DNA from: DATARH01 sp036268425
GTDB taxonomy: Bacteria; Pseudomonadota; Alphaproteobacteria; ATCC43930; CGMCC-115725
DNA: 64,000 nucleotides
NCBI GenBank assembly: GCA_036268425.1
Contig: DATAUE010000138.1
Location: forward strand, 62,001 to 126,000
Reading direction: 5' to 3'
The position numbers and the translations under genes are program-made. This document shows positions 28,394 through 39,797 of the stretch, piece after piece; position 1 is the first letter of the stretch; every line of letters starts with the position of its first letter. The notes beneath the pieces are model-generated. The model did not search any database and was not told where the DNA came from. It worked only from the letters and a program-made list of their open reading frames with translations.

Positions 28394-29491
28394 TCAGGCA
28401 ATCCCAAGAACGCGGATCAGCCCCAGGCTGATCCCGCCCAGCACCAGCAGCGACAACGTCACCACCGCCGCAACCCGGCCGCCGGCCCGTGCGACGACGC
28501 GCAGATCGGTGCTGAGACCGAGCGCCGCCATCGCGATGATCGTCAGAACATTGGCGGCGGTGGCAGCGGGGATTAACACGATTTGCGGCAACAGGCCGGC
28601 CGAACGCAGCCCGGCCATAGCCAGAAAACCGATGATGAACCACGGCACCAGCTTCCGCAAACCCGGTTTGCGCGCTTGTCCCGCCGCGGCAGTATCGGTC
28701 ATCTCGGGTCTATAGCGAGCGAGAACAGAAAGACCGAGCACTACGGGACCCAGCGTCAGCACGCGCACCAGCTTGACCAGCGTGCCGATCTGCAAGGCAA
28801 TCGCACCGGCGGGCGCTGTCGCCGCCAGAACCTGTGGCACGGCATAGACGGTCAGCCCTGCGAGAACCCCGTATTGCGATTCGGACAGGTGCAGCAACGG
28901 CACCGCGAGCGGCAGGGTCAGCACGACAAACACCCCGAGCACCGCGGTGAATGCGATCGAGGCGACAATATCGGCGCCGCTCGCGCCGATCACCGGTGCG
29001 ACCGCGGCGATCGCGGAGTTGCCGCAGATCGAGTTGCCGCAGGCGATCAGCGTCGCCATGCGATGCGGCAGGCCGAACGCTCGTCCCATCGCGTAACTGG
29101 CCGCTATCGCCACCGCGACAATACCGAGAACGCCGAGGAACAGCCCCAACCCGGCGGCGGCCATCGTGCCCGCGCTGAGCGAGGCGCCCAGCAGAACGAT
29201 GGCGATTTCCAACAGCAGCTTGGCGCTGATTCCGATGCCCGGGCTCCAGCGCTGGCCGGGCGTCCAGGCCGTGCGCACCGCGGTGCCGACCAGAATGGCC
29301 AGTACCAATGCTTCGACCCAGGCGCGCCCGGTAAGCTGCGTTTCAATCCATTCCAGCAGCGTCGCGACGATGGTGACCCCAACGCAGAGCAACACACCGG
29401 GAAGGACGCCGCCAAGACCCACCGCCACCGGGCGCAGCGCGGCGGATTTCTGGGCTGGCCGGTTTGTGGACACATCGCCAATGGCGGCCAT
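28394..29491 (-). CDS. YeiH/UPF0324 family putative sulfate exporter
   Basis: A 365-aa integral membrane protein with about ten hydrophobic helices. Family motifs are LVGTAVRTAWTPGQRW, LGASLSAGTMAAAGLG, the very conserved ACGNSICGNSAIAAVAP and YAVPQVLAATAPAGA. Family members are annotated as putative sulfate exporters (PF03601). The ATG at 29491 was preferred because GGGAGGGG lies just ahead of it; the frame is open for 19 more codons. Confidence 0.92.
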   Translation of the reverse strand: MAAIGDVSTNRPAQKSAALRPVAVGLGGVLPGVLLCVGVTIVATLLEWIETQLTGRAWVEALVLAILVGTAVRTAWTPGQRWSPGIGISAKLLLEIAIVLLGASLSAGTMAAAGLGLFLGVLGIVAVAIAASYAMGRAFGLPHRMATLIACGNSICGNSAIAAVAPVIGASGADIVASIAFTAVLGVFVVLTLPLAVPLLHLSESQYGVLAGLTVYAVPQVLAATAPAGAIALQIGTLVKLVRVLTLGPVVLGLSVLARYRPEMTDTAAAGQARKPGLRKLVPWFIIGFLAMAGLRSAGLLPQIVLIPAATAANVLTIIAMAALGLSTDLRVVARAGGRVAAVVTLSLLVLGGISLGLIRVLGIA

Positions 29492-29611
29492 CGCGGCCCC
29501 TCCCTGCATAGCCAGGGAGGTTGACCACCTCAGATTCCATCGATCCAACGAATAGGAATGATGGGTTCAATCGGGATTTTTGATTGGTGTTTACGCGTCA
29601 GTCGGCGGGCA

Positions 29612-29646
29612 AATAACCCTCTCCCGCATTGCGGGAGAGGGTTATT
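29612..29646 (-). terminator. Perfect palindrome downstream of clpB
   Basis: Two 17-nt arms (AATAACCCTCTCCCGCA and its exact complement) are separated by a single T. The palindrome begins 5 nt after the clpB stop. It should fold into a very strong hairpin ending in AT-rich flanks and could stop transcripts from either side. It shares CCTCTCCCGC arms with the 25150-25285 repeats. Confidence 0.75.
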
Positions 29647-29650
29647 CCCG

Positions 29651-32338
<2,688 letters not shown>

Positions 32339-32669
32339 AGTGGCACTCCGTCCCTGAATTCCCGCCCTTCAAGAGGCTCGGGAAGCGTCTGCGGCGGCCC
32401 GCCCAATGCGCGACCGCCCTGACGCTGACAGTCCAGATAGGCGCTTTTGGGCCCAATTCAATACACGGTGCTAACGTGTTCTTTTAGGCAATGCAACGCC
32501 GGCCCTTGGTGTAAATACTGATAGGCAGTCCATGAATTTTCACCAGTAACCGTGAGCTGCGGGAGAGGTGATTGTCGAAGTTATTGGATGATTAAGGCTC
32601 TATTAACCATTTTGGTCACGGAATCGTAACTCTCGGCGGGCAGCCCGGCAGTGGAGGCACGGACCGGCA
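32339..32669. other. Divergent intergenic region clpB / GGDEF-EAL
   Basis: About 330 bp without a recognisable gene. It has an AT-richer centre (around 32460-32620) and presumably holds the clpB heat-shock promoter and the promoter of the EAL-protein gene. No consensus element could be fixed. Confidence 0.45.
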
Positions 32670-34379
32670 ATGACCCCAGAACTCGCCCGTTTTATTGCGG
32701 AGATTCCGGCGGCCGTAGCGCTGTTCGACTGCGATCTTCGCTACGTCGCAGCGAGCAAGGCCTGGCTTGCGGCCTTTGGCCTTTGTGCCGTGCCGCTCGC
32801 GGGGCAGCGACACGACGAGATCTGCAATCTCGCCTCAGCCACCTTGCCGATCCGGCTGCGGCTTGCCTGCAACGGCGAGAGTATCGAGGAAGAGACCGGC
32901 GACGAGGTCGCCTTCAGCGTACGGCCCTATCGCGATCCTGGCGGCCGGATCATCGGCGCCGTGGCGGCACTCACCTCGGGAACCACCAGCCCGCCGCCAC
33001 CTCAGGCGCCTGAACCGCAATCCGACATTGCGACCCCGGAGGCCTTTGCCCAGTGCCTGCGTAACAGCCTTACCCGCCCCGACGCCTCCGCTTCCGCCCC
33101 CGGGATCGCGGTGTTCGCGATCCACCTCGGCAATTTGCGTAATATCGGCAATTTGCATGGCATGGCGGTTGGCGAACAGGCATGCCGGGTCACGGCCGAA
33201 CGGCTGCTGGCCGCCCTCCGGTCACGTTTTTCCGGCGATGAGGGCGCCGCGATGGGCCGTGACGGCGACATCGTCGCACGGCTCGGTCCCGATCAGTTTG
33301 TCGTCACCTGCGGGGCCCCTGCACCGGTCCACAGCGAAATTGAAGCGCTCGCGACCCGGCTGCTGCGCACCGTGCAAGACCCGATCGTCATCGGCGGCCG
33401 TGCGCTGCGGTTGACCCCAAGTATCGGCTTCGTCATCGCCGGCGACGAGCATCACAGCACAAACCGGTTGTTGCGCGATCTCGACCTGGCGTTACAGCAG
33501 GCGGAGTCTATAGGGCCCGGCCGCGTCGTCGCCTGGGAACCAGCGCTGACGAGCGCCGCCACCCGACGCTATACGCTCGGCGAACAGGTGCGCCGGGCTT
33601 TTGACAACGGCGAGTTCGTGTTGCGCTACCAGCCGATCGTGCGGCTTTGCGACGAGCGAATGGTGGCCGCGGAAGCATTGTTGCGCTGGAACCAACCAAG
33701 CAATGGGTTGGCCGAGCCGGCCACATTTCTACCGATGCTCGACGAAACCGGGCTGACCGCCGAACTCGGCTGTTGGGTCGTCCGCAAGACAATTAATCAG
33801 GTCGAATCGTGGCGGCTGCTTTACGGGCGCAACATTGTCGACTGGATCAGCGTCAACCTGTCAGCACATCAGTTCCACGATCTCGCGCCGCTGCTGGCGA
33901 CGGTGCGCGGCCTCCATCGTGGCGGTTTGCCGGTGCATCGGCTGAAATTCGACATCGCCGAGACCACACTGATGCGACGGCCGGAAATCAGTCGGGCCAC
34001 CTTGGTGGAATTTGCCGAATTGGGTGTTCGTGTCGCGATCGACGATTTCGGAACCGGGCATTCATCGCCCACCGGCTTGCAGCCGCTACCAATCGACGCG
34101 ATCAAGATTGATGGGGATTTCATCGCGCAAACTGGCACGTCGGAAGGCAACCGTCTGGTGCGGGCATTGATCGACCTCGCACAGCTTTACAACACGACCA
34201 TTATTGCCGAGGGGGTTGAAACTGCCGAACAGCGCGACGTTCTGCGGGGTGCGGGCTGCAATCTGGCGCAAGGCTATCTGTTCGCGCAGCCGATGAGCGG
34301 CGCCAAGTTCGGCGCCTACGCGCTGATCCATGCCGCCAACGCCGACCGTCCGGTGATACGGCAACGCCTGAACGGCTAG
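32670..34379 (+). CDS. PAS-GGDEF-EAL protein, probable c-di-GMP phosphodiesterase
   Basis: A 569-aa three-domain protein. A PAS-like sensor spans 1-105. A GGDEF domain (about 135-290) has a degenerate active site, RLGPDQF instead of RxGGDEF, so it is unlikely to make c-di-GMP. The EAL domain (about 305-560) keeps AAEALLRW, SVNLSAHQF, FDIAETTL, IDDFGTGHSS, IKIDGDF, AEGVET and AQGYLFAQP, i.e. the metal-binding and catalytic residues. It should therefore hydrolyse c-di-GMP, perhaps tuned by GTP binding to the GGDEF part and by the PAS ligand. No membrane segment is present. Confidence 0.9.
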   Translation: MTPELARFIAEIPAAVALFDCDLRYVAASKAWLAAFGLCAVPLAGQRHDEICNLASATLPIRLRLACNGESIEEETGDEVAFSVRPYRDPGGRIIGAVAALTSGTTSPPPPQAPEPQSDIATPEAFAQCLRNSLTRPDASASAPGIAVFAIHLGNLRNIGNLHGMAVGEQACRVTAERLLAALRSRFSGDEGAAMGRDGDIVARLGPDQFVVTCGAPAPVHSEIEALATRLLRTVQDPIVIGGRALRLTPSIGFVIAGDEHHSTNRLLRDLDLALQQAESIGPGRVVAWEPALTSAATRRYTLGEQVRRAFDNGEFVLRYQPIVRLCDERMVAAEALLRWNQPSNGLAEPATFLPMLDETGLTAELGCWVVRKTINQVESWRLLYGRNIVDWISVNLSAHQFHDLAPLLATVRGLHRGGLPVHRLKFDIAETTLMRRPEISRATLVEFAELGVRVAIDDFGTGHSSPTGLQPLPIDAIKIDGDFIAQTGTSEGNRLVRALIDLAQLYNTTIIAEGVETAEQRDVLRGAGCNLAQGYLFAQPMSGAKFGAYALIHAANADRPVIRQRLNG

Positions 34380-34387
34380 GCACAGCG

Positions 34388-35179
34388 TCAGTCGTCCGCC
34401 ATCATCCGGTCCGTGACCGGCAACGTCAGCCAGTGCGGCGCATAGCGGCCACCCAGCGCCACAATCCTGTTCATCAGCCCGGTGACGACGACAGAGCGGC
34501 CGGCGACCAGTGCACGGTAGCCGAGCCGCGCGACGACATCGGCCCGCATCATGCGGCCGGTGCGCCGCGCAATCGCTGTGCTGCTCGACCCGGCCGCAAC
34601 AAAGAAATTTGTGGCCGTGGCGCCGGGGCACAGCGTCGTCACGGTGACCCCGGTGCCGCGCAATTCATAAGCGAGCGCTTCGCCGAAGCTCAGCACATAG
34701 GCCTTGCTGGCGAAATAGACCGCCATACGCGGCCCCGGCTGAAACGCGGCGACCGAGGCGACGAGCATGATCCGGCCGCGCCGGCGCTCGACCATGCCGG
34801 GCAGCAACAGTCGCGTCAGTTCCGTGAGGGCAACGATGTTGACCTGCATAACCTCGTCGATCCGCTCCGGCGTCTGCCCATCGAAACGGCCAGCGGCGCC
34901 CAGCCCGGCATTGTTCACCAGCACATCGACGGTGAGACCGCGTGCGGCGATATCGGCGGCCAGGGCGGTGGCGGCAGCGGGCTTGCTGAGATCGGCGGCC
35001 ATCACCGCAACGGCCGCGCCGAGGCCGCGCAACTCGGCGGCCAGCGTTTCCATCGGCGCGACGCCGCGTGCCGCAAGGATCAGGTCATGTCCGTCACGCG
35101 CCAGTTCGCGCGCCAGGTCAACGCCGATACCGCCGGATGCGCCGGTAACGAGAGCCAAAGGCCGGGAGTTGCTTTGCAT
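34388..35179 (-). CDS. Short-chain dehydrogenase/reductase
   Basis: A 263-aa SDR of the DltE/YqjQ-like group. It has VTGASGGIGVDLARELA, an Arg after strand 2 (LAARGV, favouring NADPH), VNNAGLG, catalytic Ser in VASVAAF and YFASKAYVLSFGEALA. Its C-terminus continues past the usual core with a hydrophobic GLMNRIVALGG segment. It converges with the EAL-protein gene and diverges from the CoA-transferase gene. Confidence 0.9.
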   Translation of the reverse strand: MQSNSRPLALVTGASGGIGVDLARELARDGHDLILAARGVAPMETLAAELRGLGAAVAVMAADLSKPAAATALAADIAARGLTVDVLVNNAGLGAAGRFDGQTPERIDEVMQVNIVALTELTRLLLPGMVERRRGRIMLVASVAAFQPGPRMAVYFASKAYVLSFGEALAYELRGTGVTVTTLCPGATATNFFVAAGSSSTAIARRTGRMMRADVVARLGYRALVAGRSVVVTGLMNRIVALGGRYAPHWLTLPVTDRMMADD

Positions 35180-35289
35180 GCTTCAAACTACACATCAGCC
35201 GTCGCTTTTGGGAAAGCCTGCTGCGCTGTTGATTGCGATGCCGGCCCGGTCTGGGCTATCACCGCACCAGCAGCAGGAGGATTTGCTAC

Positions 35290-36441
35290 ATGCCACAGGC
35301 TGGACCGCTTTCCGGCATCACGATCGTCGATCTGTCGCGCATTCTCGCCGGCCCCTACTGCACATTTCTGCTTGCGGAACTGGGCGCCCGCGTCATCAAG
35401 GTCGAGGCGCCGAAGACCGGCGACGACGCACGGCAATACGGCCCGTTCAAGAACGGCAAATCGACCTATTTCGCCTCGATCAACAGAGGCAAGGAATCGA
35501 TCGTCCTCGATCTGAAGGCGGAAGGCGACCGCGACATCTTCGAGCGCCTGCTCGACAAGGCCGACGCGATCGTCGAGAATTTCCGGCCCGGCACGATGGA
35601 AAAGCTCGGCTATGGCTGGGAGACGCTGCATCCGCGCTATCCCCGGCTGATCTATGCCGCCGCCTCGGGCTTCGGCCATACCGGCCCTTATTCGCACTAT
35701 CCGTCCTACGACATGGTGGTGCAGGGCCTCGGCGGCATTATGAGCATCACCGGCGCACCGGGCATGCCGCTGGTGCGGGTCGGCGCCTCGATCGGCGATC
35801 TCGGCGGCGGCCTCTATACGACGATCGCGCTGAACGCCGCCTTGCTGCATCGCGAGCGCTCGGGCGAAGCGACCAAGGTCGACGTCGCGCTGTTCGACTG
35901 CCAGCTGGCGCTGCTCGAAAATGCGATCATGCGCTACACGACGACCGGCGAAATCCCTGGCCCGCTCGGCGCGCGCCATCCGTCGATCACCCCGTTCGAG
36001 GCGTTCGACACCGCCGACGGACACATCATCATCGCTGCCGGCAATGACGGGCTGTTCGTCAAGATGGCGGCGGCGATCGGCCGGCCCGACCTCGCGGAAA
36101 ACCCGCTGTTCAAGACCAACCCGCTGCGCAACCAGCACCAGGTCGTCTTAAAAGCGGAAATCGACAAGGCGCTGAGCAGCGGCACGACCGAACATTGGGT
36201 CGGCGTGCTCGAAAAGGCCGGACTGCCGTGCGGCCCGGTCAACAACGTCGAACAGGCGCTGGCGCACCCGCAAACCGCGGCGCGCAACATGTTGGTCGAT
36301 GTCGAAGACCCGGTGACGGGGCCGCTCAAACTCGCCGGCAACCCGATGAAGTTTTCGGCTTTCGCGGACCCGGCGACGCGCGAGGCGGCGCCCGACCTCG
36401 ACGCCGACCGCGAGCGCATCCTGCGCGAACTCGGCCTCTAG
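35290..36441 (+). CDS. CaiB/BaiF family CoA-transferase
   Basis: A 383-aa class III CoA-transferase that moves CoA between organic acids. The N-terminus is GITIVDLSRILAGPYCTFLLAE, followed by FRPGTMEKLG. The nucleophilic Asp is D170 in GASIGDLGGGLYTT, equivalent to D169 of formyl-CoA transferase. GGAGG lies ahead of the ATG. A sulfatase and an LLM oxidoreductase follow closely on the same strand, so it may belong to a small catabolic operon. Confidence 0.93.
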   Translation: MPQAGPLSGITIVDLSRILAGPYCTFLLAELGARVIKVEAPKTGDDARQYGPFKNGKSTYFASINRGKESIVLDLKAEGDRDIFERLLDKADAIVENFRPGTMEKLGYGWETLHPRYPRLIYAAASGFGHTGPYSHYPSYDMVVQGLGGIMSITGAPGMPLVRVGASIGDLGGGLYTTIALNAALLHRERSGEATKVDVALFDCQLALLENAIMRYTTTGEIPGPLGARHPSITPFEAFDTADGHIIIAAGNDGLFVKMAAAIGRPDLAENPLFKTNPLRNQHQVVLKAEIDKALSSGTTEHWVGVLEKAGLPCGPVNNVEQALAHPQTAARNMLVDVEDPVTGPLKLAGNPMKFSAFADPATREAAPDLDADRERILRELGL

Positions 36442-36452
36442 GGCCGGCCGGG

Positions 36453-37907
36453 ATGAAGCCCGCCAACACTCTCTTCATCCTGTCGGACGAACACAGCCGG
36501 CGGGTGCTCGGCTGCTACGGGCATAACATGATCCGGACGCCGCACCTCGACCGGCTGGCGGCATCAGGCGTACGGTTTTCCGATGCCTACTGCAATTCGC
36601 CGATCTGCGTGCCGTCGCGCGCCAGCCTCGCGACCGGCCGCTACCCGCACCAGATCCGCTTCTGGGACAACGCCATCGCCTATGACGGCAGCGTGCCCTC
36701 GTGGCATCACCGGCTGAAGGCGGCCGGACACGAGGTTGTCTCGATCGGCAAATTGCATTTCCGCAGTGAGGCCGACGATAACGGCTTTACCCGCGAGATC
36801 ATGCCGCTGCACATCAATGACGGGATCGGCGACCCGATGGGCTGGCTGCGCGATCCTTTGCCGGTGCGCAAGGCGACGTTGCGGCTCGCCAGGGATGCCG
36901 GGCGCGGCAATTCGAGCTACCAGGATTACGACGAGAAAATCACCGACGCGGCGGTCGACTGGTTGAAGGCGCATGCCGCGGCGTCTTCGGACAAGCCGTG
37001 GGCGTTGTTCGTGTCCCTGGTCTGCCCGCATTTCCCGCTGATCGCCCGCCCGGAATTCTATGATCTCTATCCCGAGAGCGAGGTGCCACTGCCGGCGCTG
37101 TACGCGCCATATGAGCGGCCAGACCATCCTTATATCGCGGCGTTCCGGCAGTGCCAGATCTACGACCAGGGCTTTACCGACGAGGCCAACCTGCGGCGCG
37201 CCATTGCGGCCTATTTCGGGCTGGTCAGCTATACCGATTACAATGTCGGCCGCCTGATGGCGGCACTGGAGCAGAGCGGCCTCGCCGACACGACGCGGAT
37301 CATCTATTCGGCCGATCACGGCGACAATCTCGGCACTCGCGGGCTGTGGGGCAAATCGACGATGTACGAGGAATCGGCCGGGGTTCCGATGATCATTGCC
37401 GGACCGGGCTTGCCGCAGGGTTTCGTGTGTTCGGAGCCGGTTACCTCGGTGGATTGCTTCCCGACGATCCTCGAATGGGCCGGTGTCGCGCCGCATCTGG
37501 CGGACCGCGATCTGCCGGGCGCCCCACTTGACCGGATCGCGCAAGGCGTCACCGGCAAGCGCACGGTATTGTGCGAATACCATGCGACAGGTGCCGCGAC
37601 CGGCGCCTTTATGATCCGCAAGGGCCGGTTCAAATACGTCCATTACGTCGGAATGCCGCCGCAGTTGTTCGATCTCGGTGCCGATCCGCAGGAAGCCCGC
37701 GATCTCGGGCAGGACTCCGGCTACCAAGGTCTGGTCACGCAATGCGAAACGGAATTGCGCCAGATCGTCGATCCCGACGCGGCCGATGCGCTCGCCAGAG
37801 CCGATCAGCGCGCTCGCATCGCCGCCTATGGCGGCCGTGACGCAATCCTGTCGCGCGGTAGCTTCGCCTATTCGCCCGCTCCCGGCACGGAAGCGGTCTT
37901 CAACTGA
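36453..37907 (+). CDS. Sulfatase (choline-sulfatase-like, formylglycine type)
   Basis: A 484-aa hydrolase of sulfate esters. The N-terminal metal site is LFILSDEHSRRVLGCYG. The sulfatase signature ICVPSRASLATGRYP places the Cys to be converted to formylglycine at residue 52. YSADHGDNLGTRGLWGKSTMYEESAGVPMI gives the later metal and Lys ligands. There is no signal peptide, so it acts in the cytoplasm. It needs a formylglycine-generating enzyme, not seen here. It begins 11 bp after the CoA-transferase stop. Confidence 0.92.
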   Translation: MKPANTLFILSDEHSRRVLGCYGHNMIRTPHLDRLAASGVRFSDAYCNSPICVPSRASLATGRYPHQIRFWDNAIAYDGSVPSWHHRLKAAGHEVVSIGKLHFRSEADDNGFTREIMPLHINDGIGDPMGWLRDPLPVRKATLRLARDAGRGNSSYQDYDEKITDAAVDWLKAHAAASSDKPWALFVSLVCPHFPLIARPEFYDLYPESEVPLPALYAPYERPDHPYIAAFRQCQIYDQGFTDEANLRRAIAAYFGLVSYTDYNVGRLMAALEQSGLADTTRIIYSADHGDNLGTRGLWGKSTMYEESAGVPMIIAGPGLPQGFVCSEPVTSVDCFPTILEWAGVAPHLADRDLPGAPLDRIAQGVTGKRTVLCEYHATGAATGAFMIRKGRFKYVHYVGMPPQLFDLGADPQEARDLGQDSGYQGLVTQCETELRQIVDPDAADALARADQRARIAAYGGRDAILSRGSFAYSPAPGTEAVFN

Positions 37908-37934
37908 ATTAATCCTGAAAGCGAGGAAACGGCC

Positions 37935-38762
37935 ATGCGCATAAGCACCATGCTGCGGATCAGCCCGGCGGCCAATCCCGATCCCGGCCTCATTGACCGC
38001 ATTACCGATCTCGCTCGGAAAACGGAAGCGGCAGGATTCCCCGGCATCTGGCTTGGCGATTCACTCGGCCGCGGCCGACCGACACTCGATCCGCTGGCGA
38101 CGCTATCGGCCGTGTCGGCAGTCACCAAAAAGGTCGAACTCGGGATCAGCGTCTTGCAGACGCCGCTGCGTAATGCGGTCGAACTGGCGCACCGGGTGCA
38201 GTCACTGCAGGCCCTGTCGAACAATCGCCTGCGACTTGGGATCGGCAGCGGCTCGACCCGCGACGATTTCGAGCTGCTTGGTTACGATTACGACCACCGT
38301 TTCCGCACCTTCAAGAACTCGATCGAGATTATGCACAAGGTGTGGAACGGCGAACCGGTCAACGGCGGCAAGCTGTCGATGTGGCCGGGATGCGCCGGAG
38401 GTCCGCCGATCCTGATCGGTGCGTGGCGCAGCCCGCGCTGGATCACCTATGCCGCCAAAGAGACCCAGGGCTGGACCCCATCCGGCCATTACAGCAGCAT
38501 GGAAGACCTTGAACACGGCATGAAAATCTTTCGCGAAGCCGGCGGCACCAACGCCGTCCTCGCCAATGTCGCGATCGATCTGTCGGAGCGGCCCGAATCC
38601 GCGGCGCTGGCCAAAACGGCGAACCTCAGTTTCATCTGCTCGCTCGACGAAGCGCGCCGCCGCATCCAGCGCCTCCAGGATATGGGCTTCGAGGAAGTGC
38701 TGATCGGCTCGCATTTCGGTGAACTGGAGGATGTCGAGCGGGTGCGCGACCTGGTGAGGTAA
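37935..38762 (+). CDS. LLM-class flavin/F420-dependent oxidoreductase
   Basis: A 275-aa TIM-barrel luciferase-like monooxygenase family protein. It has GFPGIWLGDSLGRGRPTLDPLATLSAVSAVT, LRLGIGSGSTRDDFELLG and the C-terminal MGFEEVLIGSHFG. Whether it uses FMN or F420 is not clear. AAAGCGAGGA precedes the ATG. It follows the sulfatase gene by 27 bp. Together with the Ddn-like protein at 5.1 kb it raises the possibility of F420 use in this organism. Confidence 0.88.
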   Translation: MRISTMLRISPAANPDPGLIDRITDLARKTEAAGFPGIWLGDSLGRGRPTLDPLATLSAVSAVTKKVELGISVLQTPLRNAVELAHRVQSLQALSNNRLRLGIGSGSTRDDFELLGYDYDHRFRTFKNSIEIMHKVWNGEPVNGGKLSMWPGCAGGPPILIGAWRSPRWITYAAKETQGWTPSGHYSSMEDLEHGMKIFREAGGTNAVLANVAIDLSERPESAALAKTANLSFICSLDEARRRIQRLQDMGFEEVLIGSHFGELEDVERVRDLVR

Positions 38763-38781
38763 CAGCGCACGTTGCTCGGCA

Positions 38782-39708
38782 TTACATCGCGCCACCGTGG
38801 TGCATCGCCGCCACGGTTGCCGCCCATCCCTCGCGGGCGCTGGGACTGGCCGGCGTCCAGCCGGTAGCAGTGCGCAGCTTACCGTTTGAGATGCGCAGCG
38901 AGCGCGACAGTATCTCGCCGAGCGACCCGAACAGCGGCGTTACCCAGCGCGGCAGGGGGCGGGGCGGCGCAACATCGATCGCGGCGGCAATCGCCTCGAA
39001 AAAATCATGCCGGCTCAAGGGCACGTCATCGGTGACGTTGTAGGCACCGGCTGGCGCCGTCAATGCCGCGGCGACGGCACTGGCGGCATCGTCGTGGGTG
39101 ACCGACGAGAGGTAGTTTTCCGCCGCGCCCGGCAGCGGCGCCCAGCCGCGGCGGACCGCCTGTATCATTGTTGCCGACTGCTCCGCGTCGGGTCCGTAGA
39201 ACGCGGCGAACCGCAGCACGACGCCGGTGCCGCCGCGCGCGGTGAAATCCGCAGCGGCCCGCTCGGCGTCGAGCACGGTCCGGTTATAGGAAGTCGGCGC
39301 CAGAATCACCTGCTCGTCGATCCAGCGATCGCCGCTGTCGGGATAGGTCGGAGCGAACGATTCCTGAATAAAGCGCTGTGCACCGCCCGCCATTGCGGCG
39401 CCGGCCAGGTTCGCCGACGCGACGCGACGCAGCCGGTCATTTTCCCGCCACGCCCAAGGCAGGAAGATGCGCAGCCCCGATGGAATATGGGTCGCGAGGT
39501 TGACGACGACGTCGTGCCCGGCGATTGCCGTGGCCAGAGCATCCGCATCGAACACGTCCACGTCGACCGAACCTGCACCGGCTTGTTCCAGGCCGGCGCA
39601 CTTATTCGCGCTGCGCCCGATACCGGTGACCGAATGCCCGCCGGCAATCAATAAGGGCACGGCGCGACGGCCGATGACGCCGGTCGCGCCGGCCATAAAA
39701 ATCTTCAA
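38782..39708 (-). CDS. NAD(P)-dependent epimerase/dehydratase (extended SDR)
   Basis: A 308-aa extended SDR. The N-terminal glycine motif is MKIFMAGATGVIGRRAVPLL, DVVVNLATHIP follows, and the catalytic YNRTVLDAERAA region lacks a perfect YxxxK (Y-N-R-T-V). It may therefore be an atypical reductase or a regulator-like member. VLRFAAFYGPDAEQ and the THDDAASAVAAAL block are typical. Substrate unknown. It converges with the LLM gene. Confidence 0.85.
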   Translation of the reverse strand: MKIFMAGATGVIGRRAVPLLIAGGHSVTGIGRSANKCAGLEQAGAGSVDVDVFDADALATAIAGHDVVVNLATHIPSGLRIFLPWAWRENDRLRRVASANLAGAAMAGGAQRFIQESFAPTYPDSGDRWIDEQVILAPTSYNRTVLDAERAAADFTARGGTGVVLRFAAFYGPDAEQSATMIQAVRRGWAPLPGAAENYLSSVTHDDAASAVAAALTAPAGAYNVTDDVPLSRHDFFEAIAAAIDVAPPRPLPRWVTPLFGSLGEILSRSLRISNGKLRTATGWTPASPSAREGWAATVAAMHHGGAM

Positions 39709-39797
39709 CAGCAGCCTCCATGCCGGCGTTTTTCATTGCCGGCCTCGGCCGCTAACGCCGTTTGCGGCGATCGGGTCCCGTCGTCAAGCGGTCACTG

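Noticed and set aside
32339..32400. Sigma-32 heat-shock promoter for clpB
   Set aside because: A CTTGAA is present on the minus strand near 32370, but no matching CCCCAT-type -10 follows at the right distance.
38782..39708. Assignment of the epimerase-like protein to NADH-ubiquinone oxidoreductase accessory subunits
   Set aside because: The general extended-SDR pattern fits, but no feature specific to that subgroup was visible.
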